Of a DNA stretch of 55,563 nucleotides, positions 24,655 to 33,300 are shown piece by piece (within the stretch, counting starts at the first letter, position 1; every line of letters begins with the position of its first letter). The position numbers and the translations under genes are program-made. Source of the stretch: an uncultured Oscillospiraceae bacterium (GTDB lineage: Bacteria > Bacillota > Clostridia > Oscillospirales > Oscillospiraceae); contig CAKTNS010000012.1 of the NCBI GenBank assembly GCA_934589225.1, positions 1 through 55,563 of the forward strand. The letters are read 5' to 3'. Below the pieces are notes generated by a model. The model had not been told where the DNA came from and did no database searches. It saw only the letters and a program-made list of their open reading frames with translations.

Positions 24655-25145
24655 TCCATATCCTCCAGCTCTGCCCGCCCCACAATGCGGCAGGAGCAAA
24701 CTTTTCCGTCTTCAATTTCAATGACCCCGGCGGTACCGGAAAAACCGGCGGCTCCCGGATTCATCACCCACAGCCCATCCTGCTCCCGGCTGCATTCCGG
24801 AATATGCGTATGGCCATAAAGAGCCACTTGGGCCTTGGCGCTCCGGGTATCCTTCAGTAAAAGGGACCGGGTCATCTTGACCTTGTGCAAATGCCCATGG
24901 GTCATATAGAAGCGAACGCCGCCAATGACGGGCATTAAAATCCGCGGCAAATGGGTATCACAGCTATACTCGTCACAATTTCCGGGCACCTGATATACCT
25001 CTGCCCCGGGGCACATGGCCCGCAGCTCATAACCGTCCGGGTAATAATCCCCCAGATGGATCACACAGTCCGGATGCAGTTTTTCAACGCAGAGTTCCAT
25101 AAACGAAAGGAATCGGTGGGAATCCGACAAAACCAATACGACCAT
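24651..25145 (-). CDS. YfcE/MJ0936-family metallophosphoesterase
   Basis: A 164-residue calcineurin-like phosphoesterase with all metal-binding blocks: SDSH near the N-terminus, HLGDYYPDG, PGNCDE, MTHGH and YGHTHIP, then the NPGAAGF that is typical of this subfamily. ATG 25145 follows GAAAGGA. Members hydrolyse phosphodiesters in vitro; the physiological substrate is unknown. It is the first gene of the operon with coaX and the membrane protein. A TATAAT-like -10 lies about 90 bases upstream on the minus strand (plus-strand ATTATA near 25234), without a clear -35. Confidence 0.88.
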   Translation of the reverse strand: MVVLVLSDSHRFLSFMELCVEKLHPDCVIHLGDYYPDGYELRAMCPGAEVYQVPGNCDEYSCDTHLPRILMPVIGGVRFYMTHGHLHKVKMTRSLLLKDTRSAKAQVALYGHTHIPECSREQDGLWVMNPGAAGFSGTAGVIEIEDGKVCSCRIVGRAELEDME

Positions 25146-25308
25146 TGTTCATCCGTCCTTTCGGAAATCTCCGATCCCGGCGGCAGGTGCCGACAACGGT
25201 CGATCCGAGTTTCCTTAGTATTCTCGTTCCCGTATTATAGCATACCCCAATCAAGAAAGCTACTGTTGGGATTATTTTTATCAAACAGTCAATTTAAATC
25301 CTATTGCG

Positions 25309-25316
25309 CATATACT
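25309..25316 (+). promoter_or_regulatory. Candidate sporulation-type -10 element
   Basis: GCATATACT here is identical to the element before the spore PG-binding operon at 21097-21105. It lies about 45 bases upstream of the small-protein trio. No matching AC -35 at 16-17 bases is present, so the sigma factor is uncertain. Confidence 0.35.
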
Positions 25317-25360
25317 GATACAAAAGACAGTAATTCTAGTCTGGAAAGGAGTTACTCTTC

Positions 25361-25594
25361 ATGGATCGAGCCTATTTTACCCAGGAGCAAATTCAAAAGG
25401 CACGGCTTCTGGCAGATACAGACGCGGGACAGCAGCTAAAAAAACTTTTGCAGCGGTCCGATGCCCAGGGACTGAAGCAAGCCCTGGAACAAGCCGGCAG
25501 AGGGGATCTCACGGGTGCGAAACAGACCTTAGAGGCTTTTCTCGCAACAGCGGAGGCGGCGGCACTTTTGAAGCAGCTGCGAGAGGAGCCATGA
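25361..25594 (+). CDS. Small hypothetical protein, first of a trio
   Basis: A 77-residue helical protein (MDRAYFTQEQIQKARLLADT start) rich in Gln, Ala and Leu, with a repeated LLQRSDAQGLKQALEQAGRGD pattern. AAAGGAG precedes ATG 25361 by nine bases. Overlaps the next gene by four bases. No family is recognised. It belongs to an operon of three, possibly under sporulation control. Confidence 0.6.
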   Translation: MDRAYFTQEQIQKARLLADTDAGQQLKKLLQRSDAQGLKQALEQAGRGDLTGAKQTLEAFLATAEAAALLKQLREEP

Positions 25595-25938
25595 GCCAGG
25601 ATGATCCGCTGGAGGCCATTCTGGGGAACCCCCAGATGATGGAACAAATCCAAAAGCTTGCCCAGTCCCTGGGGCAGCCGCAGCAGGAATCATCCCCTGC
25701 CCCGGCCTCTGTAGAAGCCGCAGGGGCCCCGGACCTGGAGGCCATGCGGGTCTTTTCCGGGCTTGCCCAGGGGGCCGCCATCGATAAAGAGCAGCAGGCA
25801 CTATTAAACGCCCTGACCCCTTATATCAGCCGGGAGCGGCGCCAAAAGCTGGAAAAAGCCATGCGGGCCGCAAAAATGGCCCAGCAAGCCTCCGGCCTTT
25901 TAAATTCCGGCATTCTGGGAAAAGGAACGGGGGTGTAG
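25591..25938 (+). CDS. Small hypothetical protein, second of a trio
   Basis: A 115-residue protein: an N-terminal helix (DDPLEAILGNPQMMEQIQKLAQ), a Pro/Ala/Gln-rich linker (residues 29-48) and a C-terminal helical domain (LLNALTPYISRERRQKLEKAM) ending in a Gly/Leu tail. It overlaps the first gene (ATGA) and is two bases from the third. It has the look of a small scaffold or coat-associated protein. Function unknown. Confidence 0.6.
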   Translation: MSQDDPLEAILGNPQMMEQIQKLAQSLGQPQQESSPAPASVEAAGAPDLEAMRVFSGLAQGAAIDKEQQALLNALTPYISRERRQKLEKAMRAAKMAQQASGLLNSGILGKGTGV

Positions 25939-25940
25939 AA

Positions 25941-26192
25941 ATGTACAACCGTTATGTCCCCACACAGGATGGGACCTTTCTTCGTCAAAGTCTGCCGGAC
26001 CAACTGCCCCTGGCCGCTTCCCCCAGTCCTGTAAGAGAGCAAAGCATTGGCTCTTTTTTTAGCAGGTTCCTCCCCTCCGGATTTGAGGCAGAGGACCTGA
26101 TCGTCGTACTGCTGTTGCTCCTGATTTCAGAAAACAGCGAAAAGGGGCCCAATACAGCCCTGATCACCCTGGTCATTTACTTATTTCTCTGA
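25941..26192 (+). CDS. Small C-terminally anchored membrane protein, third of a trio
   Basis: An 83-residue protein with a polar, Pro-rich N-terminus (MYNRYVPTQDGTFLRQ) and two hydrophobic stretches near the C-terminus (EDLIVVLLLLLISEN; TALITLVIYLFL). I recall the MYNRY start and the ALLTL.LYLFL-type end in conserved small proteins of Oscillospiraceae, without known function. It overlaps the convergent GIY-YIG gene by 12 bases. Confidence 0.62.
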   Translation: MYNRYVPTQDGTFLRQSLPDQLPLAASPSPVREQSIGSFFSRFLPSGFEAEDLIVVLLLLLISENSEKGPNTALITLVIYLFL

Positions 26193-26447
26193 TTCATCCA
26201 TGCTTCGGATCAATTGTTCTTTTTCCGCCCGGGTAAGGCGTTTGACAGCGCATTCCCTGCGCAGCGCTTCCCCATGGTCTGTGCAGGACTCCCGGTATAC
26301 CAGGGTCAGAGGTCCTCTGCCCCTGGTATATTTTGCGCCCTTGCCGCTGCGGTGGGCCGCCAGGCGCTTGTCCGCATCTCTGGCGATCCCTGTATACAGG
26401 GTTCCGTCACCACAGCGCAGAATATAAAGTTCCCAATCAGCGTCCAT
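26181..26447 (-). CDS. GIY-YIG domain protein (UPF0213 type)
   Basis: An 88-residue single-domain GIY-YIG nuclease-like protein. The GIY-YIG signature reads LYILRCGDGTLYTGIA, followed by the conserved Arg region (RDADKRLAAHRSGKGAKYTRGR) and the glutamate helix (CTDHGEALRRECAVKRL). ATG 26447 is preferred to TTG 26480; it overlaps the end of the upstream gene. Such stand-alone proteins are widespread, with no clear biological role. Confidence 0.85.
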   Translation of the reverse strand: MDADWELYILRCGDGTLYTGIARDADKRLAAHRSGKGAKYTRGRGPLTLVYRESCTDHGEALRRECAVKRLTRAEKEQLIRSMDESEK

Positions 26448-26949
26448 ATCGTCCCAGCTTTTGAAAAAACGGTTTTTCAAGAACCCGGTCCAGCAAAAAG
26501 AAGGTCAGGTTCCCAAGAAGAAGCAGAATCACCAGCATGATGCCGCCCAATTCCCGGAACTCCTCATATAGTCCCGGAAGGCCCAGCACAAACAGGAGCA
26601 GCCAGTAGAGGATCAACACGCTGCCATTAAAATAAAGGGCCTTCCACAAAACTGAAAGCTTCTTCCCGTCCAGCAGCTGCTTTACGATCGGGTATTCTCC
26701 CAAAAACAGAAACACGCCAGCTGCCTCCCGGTCCGGGCAAAGGAGAAGCCCCAAAATCGCCACTGCCCCAAACCAGGCGCTTGCCAATCGTCTTCCGCAA
26801 AGATTCAGAACGACCTGCAAAAGAAGCGCGCAGAGCATGGGACTTACATAGGTATTCACGGGAATCAGACTTCCAAGGCACAGGATACACAGGGCCAAGG
26901 CCGCCAGCACACCGCCCAAAGCGATGGCCTTTGTATTAGAATAACGCAT
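26437..26949 (-). CDS. Hypothetical integral membrane protein
   Basis: 170 residues from ATG 26949 (MRYSNTKAIALGG), with AAAGGAGCGG upstream. Five hydrophobic segments are visible, including a first helix of GGVLAALALCILCLGSLIP and a last one of GGIMLVILLLLGNLTFFLL. A conserved FLGEYPIVKQLL loop sits between helices three and four. I recall related Clostridia proteins of the same plan but no function; ECF S-components have a similar plan, but I see no specific motif. It overlaps the GIY-YIG gene at its end. Confidence 0.68.
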   Translation of the reverse strand: MRYSNTKAIALGGVLAALALCILCLGSLIPVNTYVSPMLCALLLQVVLNLCGRRLASAWFGAVAILGLLLCPDREAAGVFLFLGEYPIVKQLLDGKKLSVLWKALYFNGSVLILYWLLLFVLGLPGLYEEFRELGGIMLVILLLLGNLTFFLLDRVLEKPFFQKLGRYGR

Positions 26950-27015
26950 GGCTGTCCGCTCCTTTCCGATGGTACGATTATACAAAAAAAGCATCCGTTT
27001 TACAAGCCCGGATCA

Positions 27016-27044
27016 TTGACATTCGAAGGGCAATGAGATATATT
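27016..27044 (+). promoter_or_regulatory. Sigma-A promoter of the thioesterase operon
   Basis: TTGACA (27016-27021) and TATATT (27039-27044) with a 17-base spacer, 35 bases before the start codon. Confidence 0.85.
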
Positions 27045-27079
27045 GATAAAAGAAACAAAGAAACTGGAAGGTGTGTGTC

Positions 27080-27466
27080 ATGGAAATCATAATTGGTATG
27101 AAGGGTGAGGCCTCTACTCTTGTTGAAAAGGAGGATACCGCCCAGTATGTCGGCTCCGGGAGCCTGCTGGTATACGCAACCCCTTGCCTCGCCGCGCTCA
27201 TGGAGGGTGCTGCCTGTGCCGCCATTGAGGAGGCGCTTCCCCAGGGGCAGACCAGCGTGGGCACCGCGCTGAATCTGGAACATCTCAGTGCCACCCCCGT
27301 AGGTTTGGATGTACGGGCTTCGGCGGAGGTCACGGCAGTAGAAGGCCGGAAAATCACCTTTTCCATCACGGCCTTTGATGAAGCCGGTGAAATCGGGCGG
27401 GCTACCCATACCCGTGTATTGGTGAACAGCGAAAAATTCTTGGAAAAAACCTATCAAAAACTATAA
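27080..27466 (+). CDS. FlK-like (hotdog fold) thioesterase
   Basis: A 128-residue single hotdog-domain protein of the fluoroacetyl-CoA thioesterase-like family: GSGSLLVYATPCLAALMEGA near residues 29-48, then TSVGTALNLEHLSATPVGLDV, and the ETHTR-like end TRVLVN. ATG 27080 follows GGAAGG. In FlK a Thr-Glu-His triad acts; here Thr (residue 37), Glu (46) and a later Asn/His region fit loosely. The substrate is unknown, probably a small acyl-CoA in anaerobic metabolism. First gene of a two-gene operon. Confidence 0.8.
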   Translation: MEIIIGMKGEASTLVEKEDTAQYVGSGSLLVYATPCLAALMEGAACAAIEEALPQGQTSVGTALNLEHLSATPVGLDVRASAEVTAVEGRKITFSITAFDEAGEIGRATHTRVLVNSEKFLEKTYQKL

Positions 27467-27478
27467 GGAGGGTTCTAT

Positions 27479-27802
27479 ATGGAAGATTACGGCGCAATGA
27501 TCCGCAATACCTTTGAGCTTGGCAGTGTGCGGGATGCCCAAACGCTCTTTGAAGCCTGCATTGAAAATGCCTTTCCCACATTTCATTTTCGCCGACTGGA
27601 ATTGATCCGGTTCGTCCGGGAAGAACAATACCTGGAGGGCCGCAGCTGGAATCATGTTTTTGAGATCCGCAAGGCAAAATTAGGCTCCCATGATGTGTGG
27701 AAGGTCCACTGCCACCGGGTCACCATGGGAACGACCCCGGACAAGATGGTCATTCTGGACTATATGACCCTTGGTTTTATTTCCTACTCCGATGAAGTCT
27801 GA
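27479..27802 (+). CDS. Hypothetical protein cotranscribed with the thioesterase
   Basis: A 107-residue soluble protein starting MEDYGAMIRNTFELGSV at ATG 27479, six bases after AAGGAGGG. It is rich in aromatic and charged residues (FPTFHFRRLELIRFV; WKVHCHRVTMGTTPDKM). No family is recognised. Twelve bases separate it from the thioesterase and a terminator follows, so the two proteins probably act together. Confidence 0.65.
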   Translation: MEDYGAMIRNTFELGSVRDAQTLFEACIENAFPTFHFRRLELIRFVREEQYLEGRSWNHVFEIRKAKLGSHDVWKVHCHRVTMGTTPDKMVILDYMTLGFISYSDEV

Positions 27803-27815
27803 TCCGTGAATATTA

Positions 27816-27856
27816 TGCCGGACACCGTGGAAATCACAGTGTCCGGCAACTTTTTT
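27816..27856 (+). terminator. Rho-independent terminator
   Basis: A 10-bp perfect stem (TGCCGGACAC / GTGTCCGGCA) with a 13-base loop, followed by ACTTTTTT. The T-run overlaps the stop codon of the convergent uridine phosphorylase gene. Confidence 0.88.
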
Positions 27857-28622
27857 ACTTTTTCCGGTCTGCCTGAATCAGCTTCTTTACCGCTTCGATG
27901 CCTACCCGGATGGCCCCGGAGGTATCCTCGGTCATGGGCATAAACATGCCGGCCTTTTCCCGCTCCTGGTTCCAAATCACATGGAAGCAGCTGCCGCACC
28001 GGACGCCTCTGGCGGCGGCCACCACGAACAGGGCCGCGGACTCCATCTCACTGGCCTTGACACCAAGACGCTTCCAGCTTTCCCATTTTTGCAGCAGCTC
28101 ATAGGAAACAGGACTCTTTTCCGGGCTGTGCTGGCCATAGAAAGAATCCTTGCACTGGACAACACCTACATGGGTGCCATAGCCCAAAGCCAGGCTTGCC
28201 TCCCGCAGCGCCATAGTCACCTCAAAATCCGGAACACTGGGATATTCTATGGGCGCATATTCCAAGGAGGTATGCTCATAGCGAATGGCACCGCTGGCGA
28301 TGACCACATCACCGGGGCAGACATCCATGGCGATGCCGCCGCAGGTGCCTACACGGATAAATGTGTCCGCGCCAATGTTGGCCAGTTCCTCCATAGCGAT
28401 GGCCGCGGAGGGGCCGCCGATGCCCGTAGAGCAGACGGAGACCTTCTCCCCTAAAATGGTGCCGGTATAGACGTTATACTCCCGGTTCATGCCGATATGG
28501 ACAGGGTTATCAAAATAAGACGCAATGGCCTCACACCGACCCGGGTCACCGGGCAGGAACACATAGCGGCCCACATCGCCTTCGGTGCAGTGAATATGAA
28601 ACTGTTTTTCCGTTTTCTGCAT
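27855..28622 (-). CDS. udp: Uridine phosphorylase
   Basis: A 255-residue NP-I family nucleoside phosphorylase that splits uridine with phosphate to uracil and ribose-1-phosphate. Motifs visible: FLPGDPGRCE (phosphate loop), STGIGGPSAAIAMEEL, RVGTCGGI and the substrate-binding ASEMESAALF. AAAGGAGAAG precedes ATG 28622. Monocistronic with a good sigma-A promoter. Purine specificity is less likely given the overall resemblance to Udp, but cannot be excluded. Confidence 0.9.
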   Translation of the reverse strand: MQKTEKQFHIHCTEGDVGRYVFLPGDPGRCEAIASYFDNPVHIGMNREYNVYTGTILGEKVSVCSTGIGGPSAAIAMEELANIGADTFIRVGTCGGIAMDVCPGDVVIASGAIRYEHTSLEYAPIEYPSVPDFEVTMALREASLALGYGTHVGVVQCKDSFYGQHSPEKSPVSYELLQKWESWKRLGVKASEMESAALFVVAAARGVRCGSCFHVIWNQEREKAGMFMPMTEDTSGAIRVGIEAVKKLIQADRKK

Positions 28623-28653
28623 GATGCTTCTCCTTTACAAAAATAGTTTGAAA

Positions 28654-28682
28654 TTTATAGCATATTTTTGTGGAAAATGCAA
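28654..28682 (-). promoter_or_regulatory. Sigma-A promoter of udp
   Basis: On the minus strand TTGCAT (28677-28682) and TATAAA (28654-28659) are spaced 17 bases, about 31 bases before the start codon. The -35 box lies inside an inverted repeat. Confidence 0.75.
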
Positions 28683-28697
28683 GAATTTTTGCATTTT
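28674..28697 (-). promoter_or_regulatory. AT-rich inverted repeat over the udp -35
   Basis: A perfect 9-bp inverted repeat, AAAATGCAA / TTGCATTTT, with a 6-base centre. It may end transcription of the lipoprotein gene just upstream (T-rich 3' arm on the minus strand), act as an operator for udp, or both. Confidence 0.5.
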
Positions 28698-28718
28698 ATG
28701 CCAGCTCAAAATCTCGTG

Positions 28719-30131
28719 TTATTGGCTCACCTTTTTGCCGTCTTTCCACTCCTCAGAGTAGTTTTCCCTGGCACCGTTCGCGTTCGTTGTAAAGCCAGCC
28801 TTGGAATAGCGTCCGTCGGGGTACCAGTATTCGCCATGGAATTCATAGGTTGTTCCGTCGGCTCTGTCTTTCTTTATTTGTTTCATCTTATAGCCTTTTA
28901 AACAATCTTCATAGTCTTGGAAATACTCCGCGGATTCGGTCGATGTTGTGCCGCCGTCAGCGTTTTGAACGTGATTCAGCTCGATTATTCGGATAAGATA
29001 TCCGTCTTTCCGTGTCTCAATGTGGGTCTCCTCAGTGCCGTCTTCATTTCGAATATAGTGTTCCTTAGTGTTGATTCCGTCGGGCTCTGTGAAATCGCCA
29101 ATGGATTCGGAGGTTGTCCCGTCAGCCCTGGTTTTCGTTATTTGATTCATCTTATAGCCCTTTAAGCAGTCTTCGTAGTCTTGGAAATACTCCGCGGATT
29201 CGATCGATGTTGTGCCGCCGTCAGCGTTTTGAACGTGACTTTGCTCGATAATTCGAATAAGTGCACCGTTTTCATCACAGTCATGCACGACTTCCTGATA
29301 TTCGGAGGTTGTCCCATCAGCCCAATCTTTCGAGGTGATTCTCACCTTGTAACCCTTTGAACAGCCATCGTAGGCTTGGAAATACTCCGCGGAATTGGTA
29401 GATGTGATGCTTCCGTCATCGTTCCAAATGAAAGAATTATCGAAAACTCGGATAAGCTCTCCGTTTCCGTCATGCAGATTCATGAGATCCCGAAAGGAAA
29501 TCATGTTTACATTCCGGTCCTCAACCTGGTGCGTATTGTACGGTTTGCGGTTGTCCTTCCAATTTTCGGTGAAATACTCCGGATTGATATCTTTGTTCTG
29601 GGTCTCGTTGCTTCCGCAGACGCTGACGATGTTTCCGTATGCATCCTGTTGTATAATCATATCTGCGTTCCGCGGTGCGTTTGACGCATTCTCATCGGCA
29701 TAGACCAGCTCCCAGCTGGATTCGAGATGGCCGTCTTCGTCGCGGATGGTACCCGTCTGTGTGAAGGTTCCATCGCCATTGGCAACGCGGGTGCCTTTGA
29801 CGGTATAGCGTTCGCTGTAGTGCCGCTCATAGGTTCCTTTGACGAAGCTGTCGTCGTCGCTCCGGAAGACATTGTCAACGATTTCCTCTATATTGTCGTG
29901 TGTACTTGTTTCTTTGAAATGATAGGTTTCATCCTTCCGGTAGGTTGTCTCTTCCTCACTTAAGGGTTGCCCCTGACCTTTTTCCCCCTCCGTCTCTGCG
30001 ATGGTTTCCGTCTGCTGGGTTTCTACCGGCGGCTCGGAAGAAGCGGAGTCTTGCTTTGCACAGGCCGAAATGCCCAGAAGCAGCACACAGCAAAGCAGGA
30101 CACACAGTGCCCGACAAAAAGAACGTTTCAT
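28719..30131 (-). CDS. Lipoprotein with tandem internal modules
   Basis: A 470-residue secreted lipoprotein. The signal peptide is basic and Cys-rich, with lipobox GISAC (lipidated Cys about residue 24). An acidic low-complexity stretch follows (Glu/Gln/Thr, residues 28-60), then modules with Asp-Gly and Tyr-rich beta text. Three copies of a module (LIR.. / SAEYFQ.Y..C.KGYK / ADGTT) start near residues 222, 287 and 375. Two are nearly identical. The DG-x-T strands resemble the toxin/YD-like or MORN-like beta repeats, but no family match is certain. GAGGAA precedes ATG 30131. Function unknown; probably exposed at the cell surface. Confidence 0.75.
   Translation of the reverse strand: MKRSFCRALCVLLCCVLLLGISACAKQDSASSEPPVETQQTETIAETEGEKGQGQPLSEEETTYRKDETYHFKETSTHDNIEEIVDNVFRSDDDSFVKGTYERHYSERYTVKGTRVANGDGTFTQTGTIRDEDGHLESSWELVYADENASNAPRNADMIIQQDAYGNIVSVCGSNETQNKDINPEYFTENWKDNRKPYNTHQVEDRNVNMISFRDLMNLHDGNGELIRVFDNSFIWNDDGSITSTNSAEYFQAYDGCSKGYKVRITSKDWADGTTSEYQEVVHDCDENGALIRIIEQSHVQNADGGTTSIESAEYFQDYEDCLKGYKMNQITKTRADGTTSESIGDFTEPDGINTKEHYIRNEDGTEETHIETRKDGYLIRIIELNHVQNADGGTTSTESAEYFQDYEDCLKGYKMKQIKKDRADGTTYEFHGEYWYPDGRYSKAGFTTNANGARENYSEEWKDGKKVSQ
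28894..29440 (-). repeat. Near-identical DNA repeats inside the lipoprotein gene
   Basis: Copies around 28894-28980, 29158-29244 and 29353-29440 share long identical stretches such as cttggaaatactccgcgg (starting at 28916, 29180 and 29375). The offsets are 264 and 195 bases, both multiples of three. Copies one and two differ at only a few positions over about 85 bases; the third is more diverged. Confidence 0.85.
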
Positions 30132-30257
30132 ACGCGTTTCCTCTTTTCTTTCTGAATCTGGTGGAACGTTTCCATGGACATGAAAACATTATAACAGAAA
30201 CCATCCACTCACTTTCGATACGTTTCGGGCGGCTGGGTAGCCGATAGAATCATTGTT

Positions 30258-30335
30258 CGATTGCCACCGGCAATCGTTGGATTTTGATTCGCTGCGCGAC
30301 GCACCGCCCCTACTGCTCACGAAATTTTTTTCGCG
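30258..30335. repeat. Probable dispersed intergenic repeat (REP/MITE-like)
   Basis: The gap between polC and the lipoprotein gene holds a perfect 8-bp inverted repeat with 3-base loop (CGATTGCC / GGCAATCG, 30258-30276). It is followed by cgctgcgcgacgcaccgccc, a sequence type I associate with repeated intergenic elements in gut Clostridia. Only one copy is in the window, so the repeat status is from memory, not shown here. Confidence 0.4.
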
Positions 30336-30346
30336 CAATCGCCGCG

Positions 30347-33300
30347 TTAAAACAAGCTGATTTGGCTGGTATCGGGCAGGGAGCCAAAGGCACCGGCATC
30401 CTTCAGCATCTGGATATGGGTTTTGGAAACCTTCGGACAGGCGGCCGCAACCTCCTCAATGGAGAGGAACGTCTTTCCTTCCCTGCCCCGCATCAAGTCC
30501 CAGGCGGCGTTTTCACCCAGGCCGGAAATGGCTACAAAGGGCGGTAAGATTTTTCCGTCGATGATCAAAAACTTTGTAGCGTGGCTCTTGTATACATCGA
30601 TGGGCAGGAAAGAAAAGCCCCGGAGGTAGTATTCATAGACCACTTCCATGGTTGTCAGCAGGTCCTCATCCTTATCGGAGGCGTTTTCATTTGTCTCAAT
30701 GGCATCCATATTGGCCATGATTGCTTCCATGCCCTGGGTCATCAGGACCGCGTCAAAGCCGCCCTTCTGGCTGCGTCTGTAAAAATAGGCTGCGTAGAAG
30801 GCCAGGGGATGGTAAACCTTGAACCAGGCAATACGGAAGGCCATCATTACATAGGCCACGGCGTGGGCTTTGGGGAACAGGTATTTGATTTTCTTGCAGG
30901 AGCCAATGTACCAGTCCGGCACCCCCGCGTCAATCATCTCCTGCTCCGCCCCCTCCGGCAGGCCTCTGCCCTTTCGCACCGCCTCCATGATTTTAAAGGA
31001 ACGCTTCTCCGGCATCCCGCAGGAGATCAGATACAGCATGATGTCGTCACGGCAGCCGATGGCCTGGTCAACCGTTGCGGTTTTGGATGTGATCAAATCC
31101 TTGGCGTTGCCCAGCCAAACGTCTGTGCCGTGGGAAAAGCCTGACAGACGAAGCAGCGTATCAAACCGCTCCGGCATGGTATCCATCAGCATGCCTCTTG
31201 TAAACTTGGTGTTAAACTCCGGAATAGCCACGGCTCCGGTGGGGCCCAGGATCTTGTCGTTTTCGTAGCCCAGGACTTTGGAGGACGTAAAAATGGACAT
31301 GGTGTTTTTATCGTCCAGAGGAATGGTTTTGGCGTCCACACCGGTCATATCCTCCATCATCCGGATCATGGTGGGGTCATCATGGCCCAGCATATCCAGC
31401 TTCAGGAGGTTTTCTTCCATGGAGTGATATTCAAAATGGGTGGTGATCTGGTCGGCATTGGGGTCATCCGCCGGGTGCTGCACGGGGCAGAAATCCCAGA
31501 TCTCATTTTCCTGGGGAATGACCACCAGGCCGCCGGGGTGCTGGCCCGTGGTTCGCCGGACACCGACGCAGCCCGCCGCAAGCCTGTTTTCCTCCGCCCG
31601 GTTGGCAGACATACCCCGTTCCGCCAGATACTTTTTAACATAGCCGAAGGCGGTCTTCTCCGCAACGGTGCCAATAGTCCCCGCCCGGAACACGTGGGAC
31701 TTTCCAAACATCTCCACGCAGTAGGCGTGGGCCTTGGACTGATATTCACCGGAAAAGTTCAGGTCAATATCCGGCACCTTATCGCCGCCGAAGCCCAGGA
31801 AGGTCTCGAAGGGGATGTTGAAACCGTCCTTCTCAAATTTTGCGCCGCACTTGGGACAGACCGCATCCGGCAGGTCCGCACCGCAGCCGTAGCCCTTGGG
31901 CACCTCAAAGGTGGTGAACTTGCACTCCGGATTCGGGCAGCGGTAATGAGGCGGGAAGGAATTTACCTCCGTGATGCCGGACATATAGGCAACGATGGAG
32001 GAGCCGACGGAGCCACGGGAGCCTACCAGATAGCCATGCTCCAGCGAGTTTTGCACCAGCTTCTGTGCGGACATGTAGATCACGTCATAGTGGCAGGAGA
32101 TAATATCATGGAGCTCCGTTTCCACACGCTTGGTGATCAGCTCCGGGGGATTCTCTCCATAAAGCCGGTGCAGCTTCCCGTAAACCAGGCTTTTCAGATC
32201 CTCCACGGAGTTTTCGATTTTGGGCGCAAACAGGTTGTGTGGCACGGGACGAAGGGTCTCACACATATCCGCAATGAGGTTAGGGTTGGTCACTACCACC
32301 TCATAGGCTTTTTCCTCCCCAAGGTAGCTGAACTCCTCCAACATGTTGTCGGTGGAACGGAAATACAAGGGGTTGGGCTTGTCTGCGTCATCAAAGCCCT
32401 TGGTGGCCAAAAGGATATGCCGGAATATTTCGTCCTCCGGGTTGAGGAAGTGAACGTCACCGGTGGCGACCACCATCTTCCCCAGAGACTCTCCCAGCCG
32501 GACAATGGTTCTATTGTATTCTCGAAGCTGCTCTACATCCTTGGCCATGCCCTTGGCCAGCATGAACATATTGTTTGCCAAGGGCTGGATCTCCAGGTAA
32601 TCGTAGAAGGAGGCGATGCGCTTCAGCTCATCCTCGCTCTTTCCGTCCAGCATGGCCTGGAACAGTTCGCCTGCCTCACAGGCAGAGCCAATGATCAGTC
32701 CCTCCCGCAGCTCCATGAGCTCCGATTTGGGGATTCTGGGCACGCGCTTGAAGTATTTCAGATTGGAATCGGAAATCAGATGGTAGAGGTTCCGCAGGCC
32801 CACCTGGTTTTTGGCCAGAATGATAATGTGTCGGGCGTGGCGGTCCGTGATGCGCCCCTTGGCCCGCAGGGTGGTCATGCGGTCATTGATCTCCTGGAGC
32901 CGATGGATGCCCAAATCCTGGGTCATTTGCTCCATAAGTCGGTGCATGATGAGGCCGCAGGTCACCGCGTCATCTGCCGCCCGGTGGTGCTGGAAGTCCG
33001 GCAGGCTCAGGGCGTTGGATACAATGTCCAGCTTGAATTTATTCAGCTGGGGCAGCATGTTCTGGGAAAGGATCAGGGTATCCGCCGCGGTAAAACGATA
33101 GGGAATGTCCATTCTGGCGCAGGCCGCCCGGATAAAACCGGTGTCAAAATCGGAGTTGTGGGCCACCAATACCCGGTCTCCCACAAATTCCAGGAATTTG
33201 GGAAGCACCTCCTCGATTTGAGGGGCACCCACCAGCATGTCATCCGTAATGCCTGTCAGCTCGATGATTTTCTTGTCCAAAATCCGCTGGGGGTCCACGA

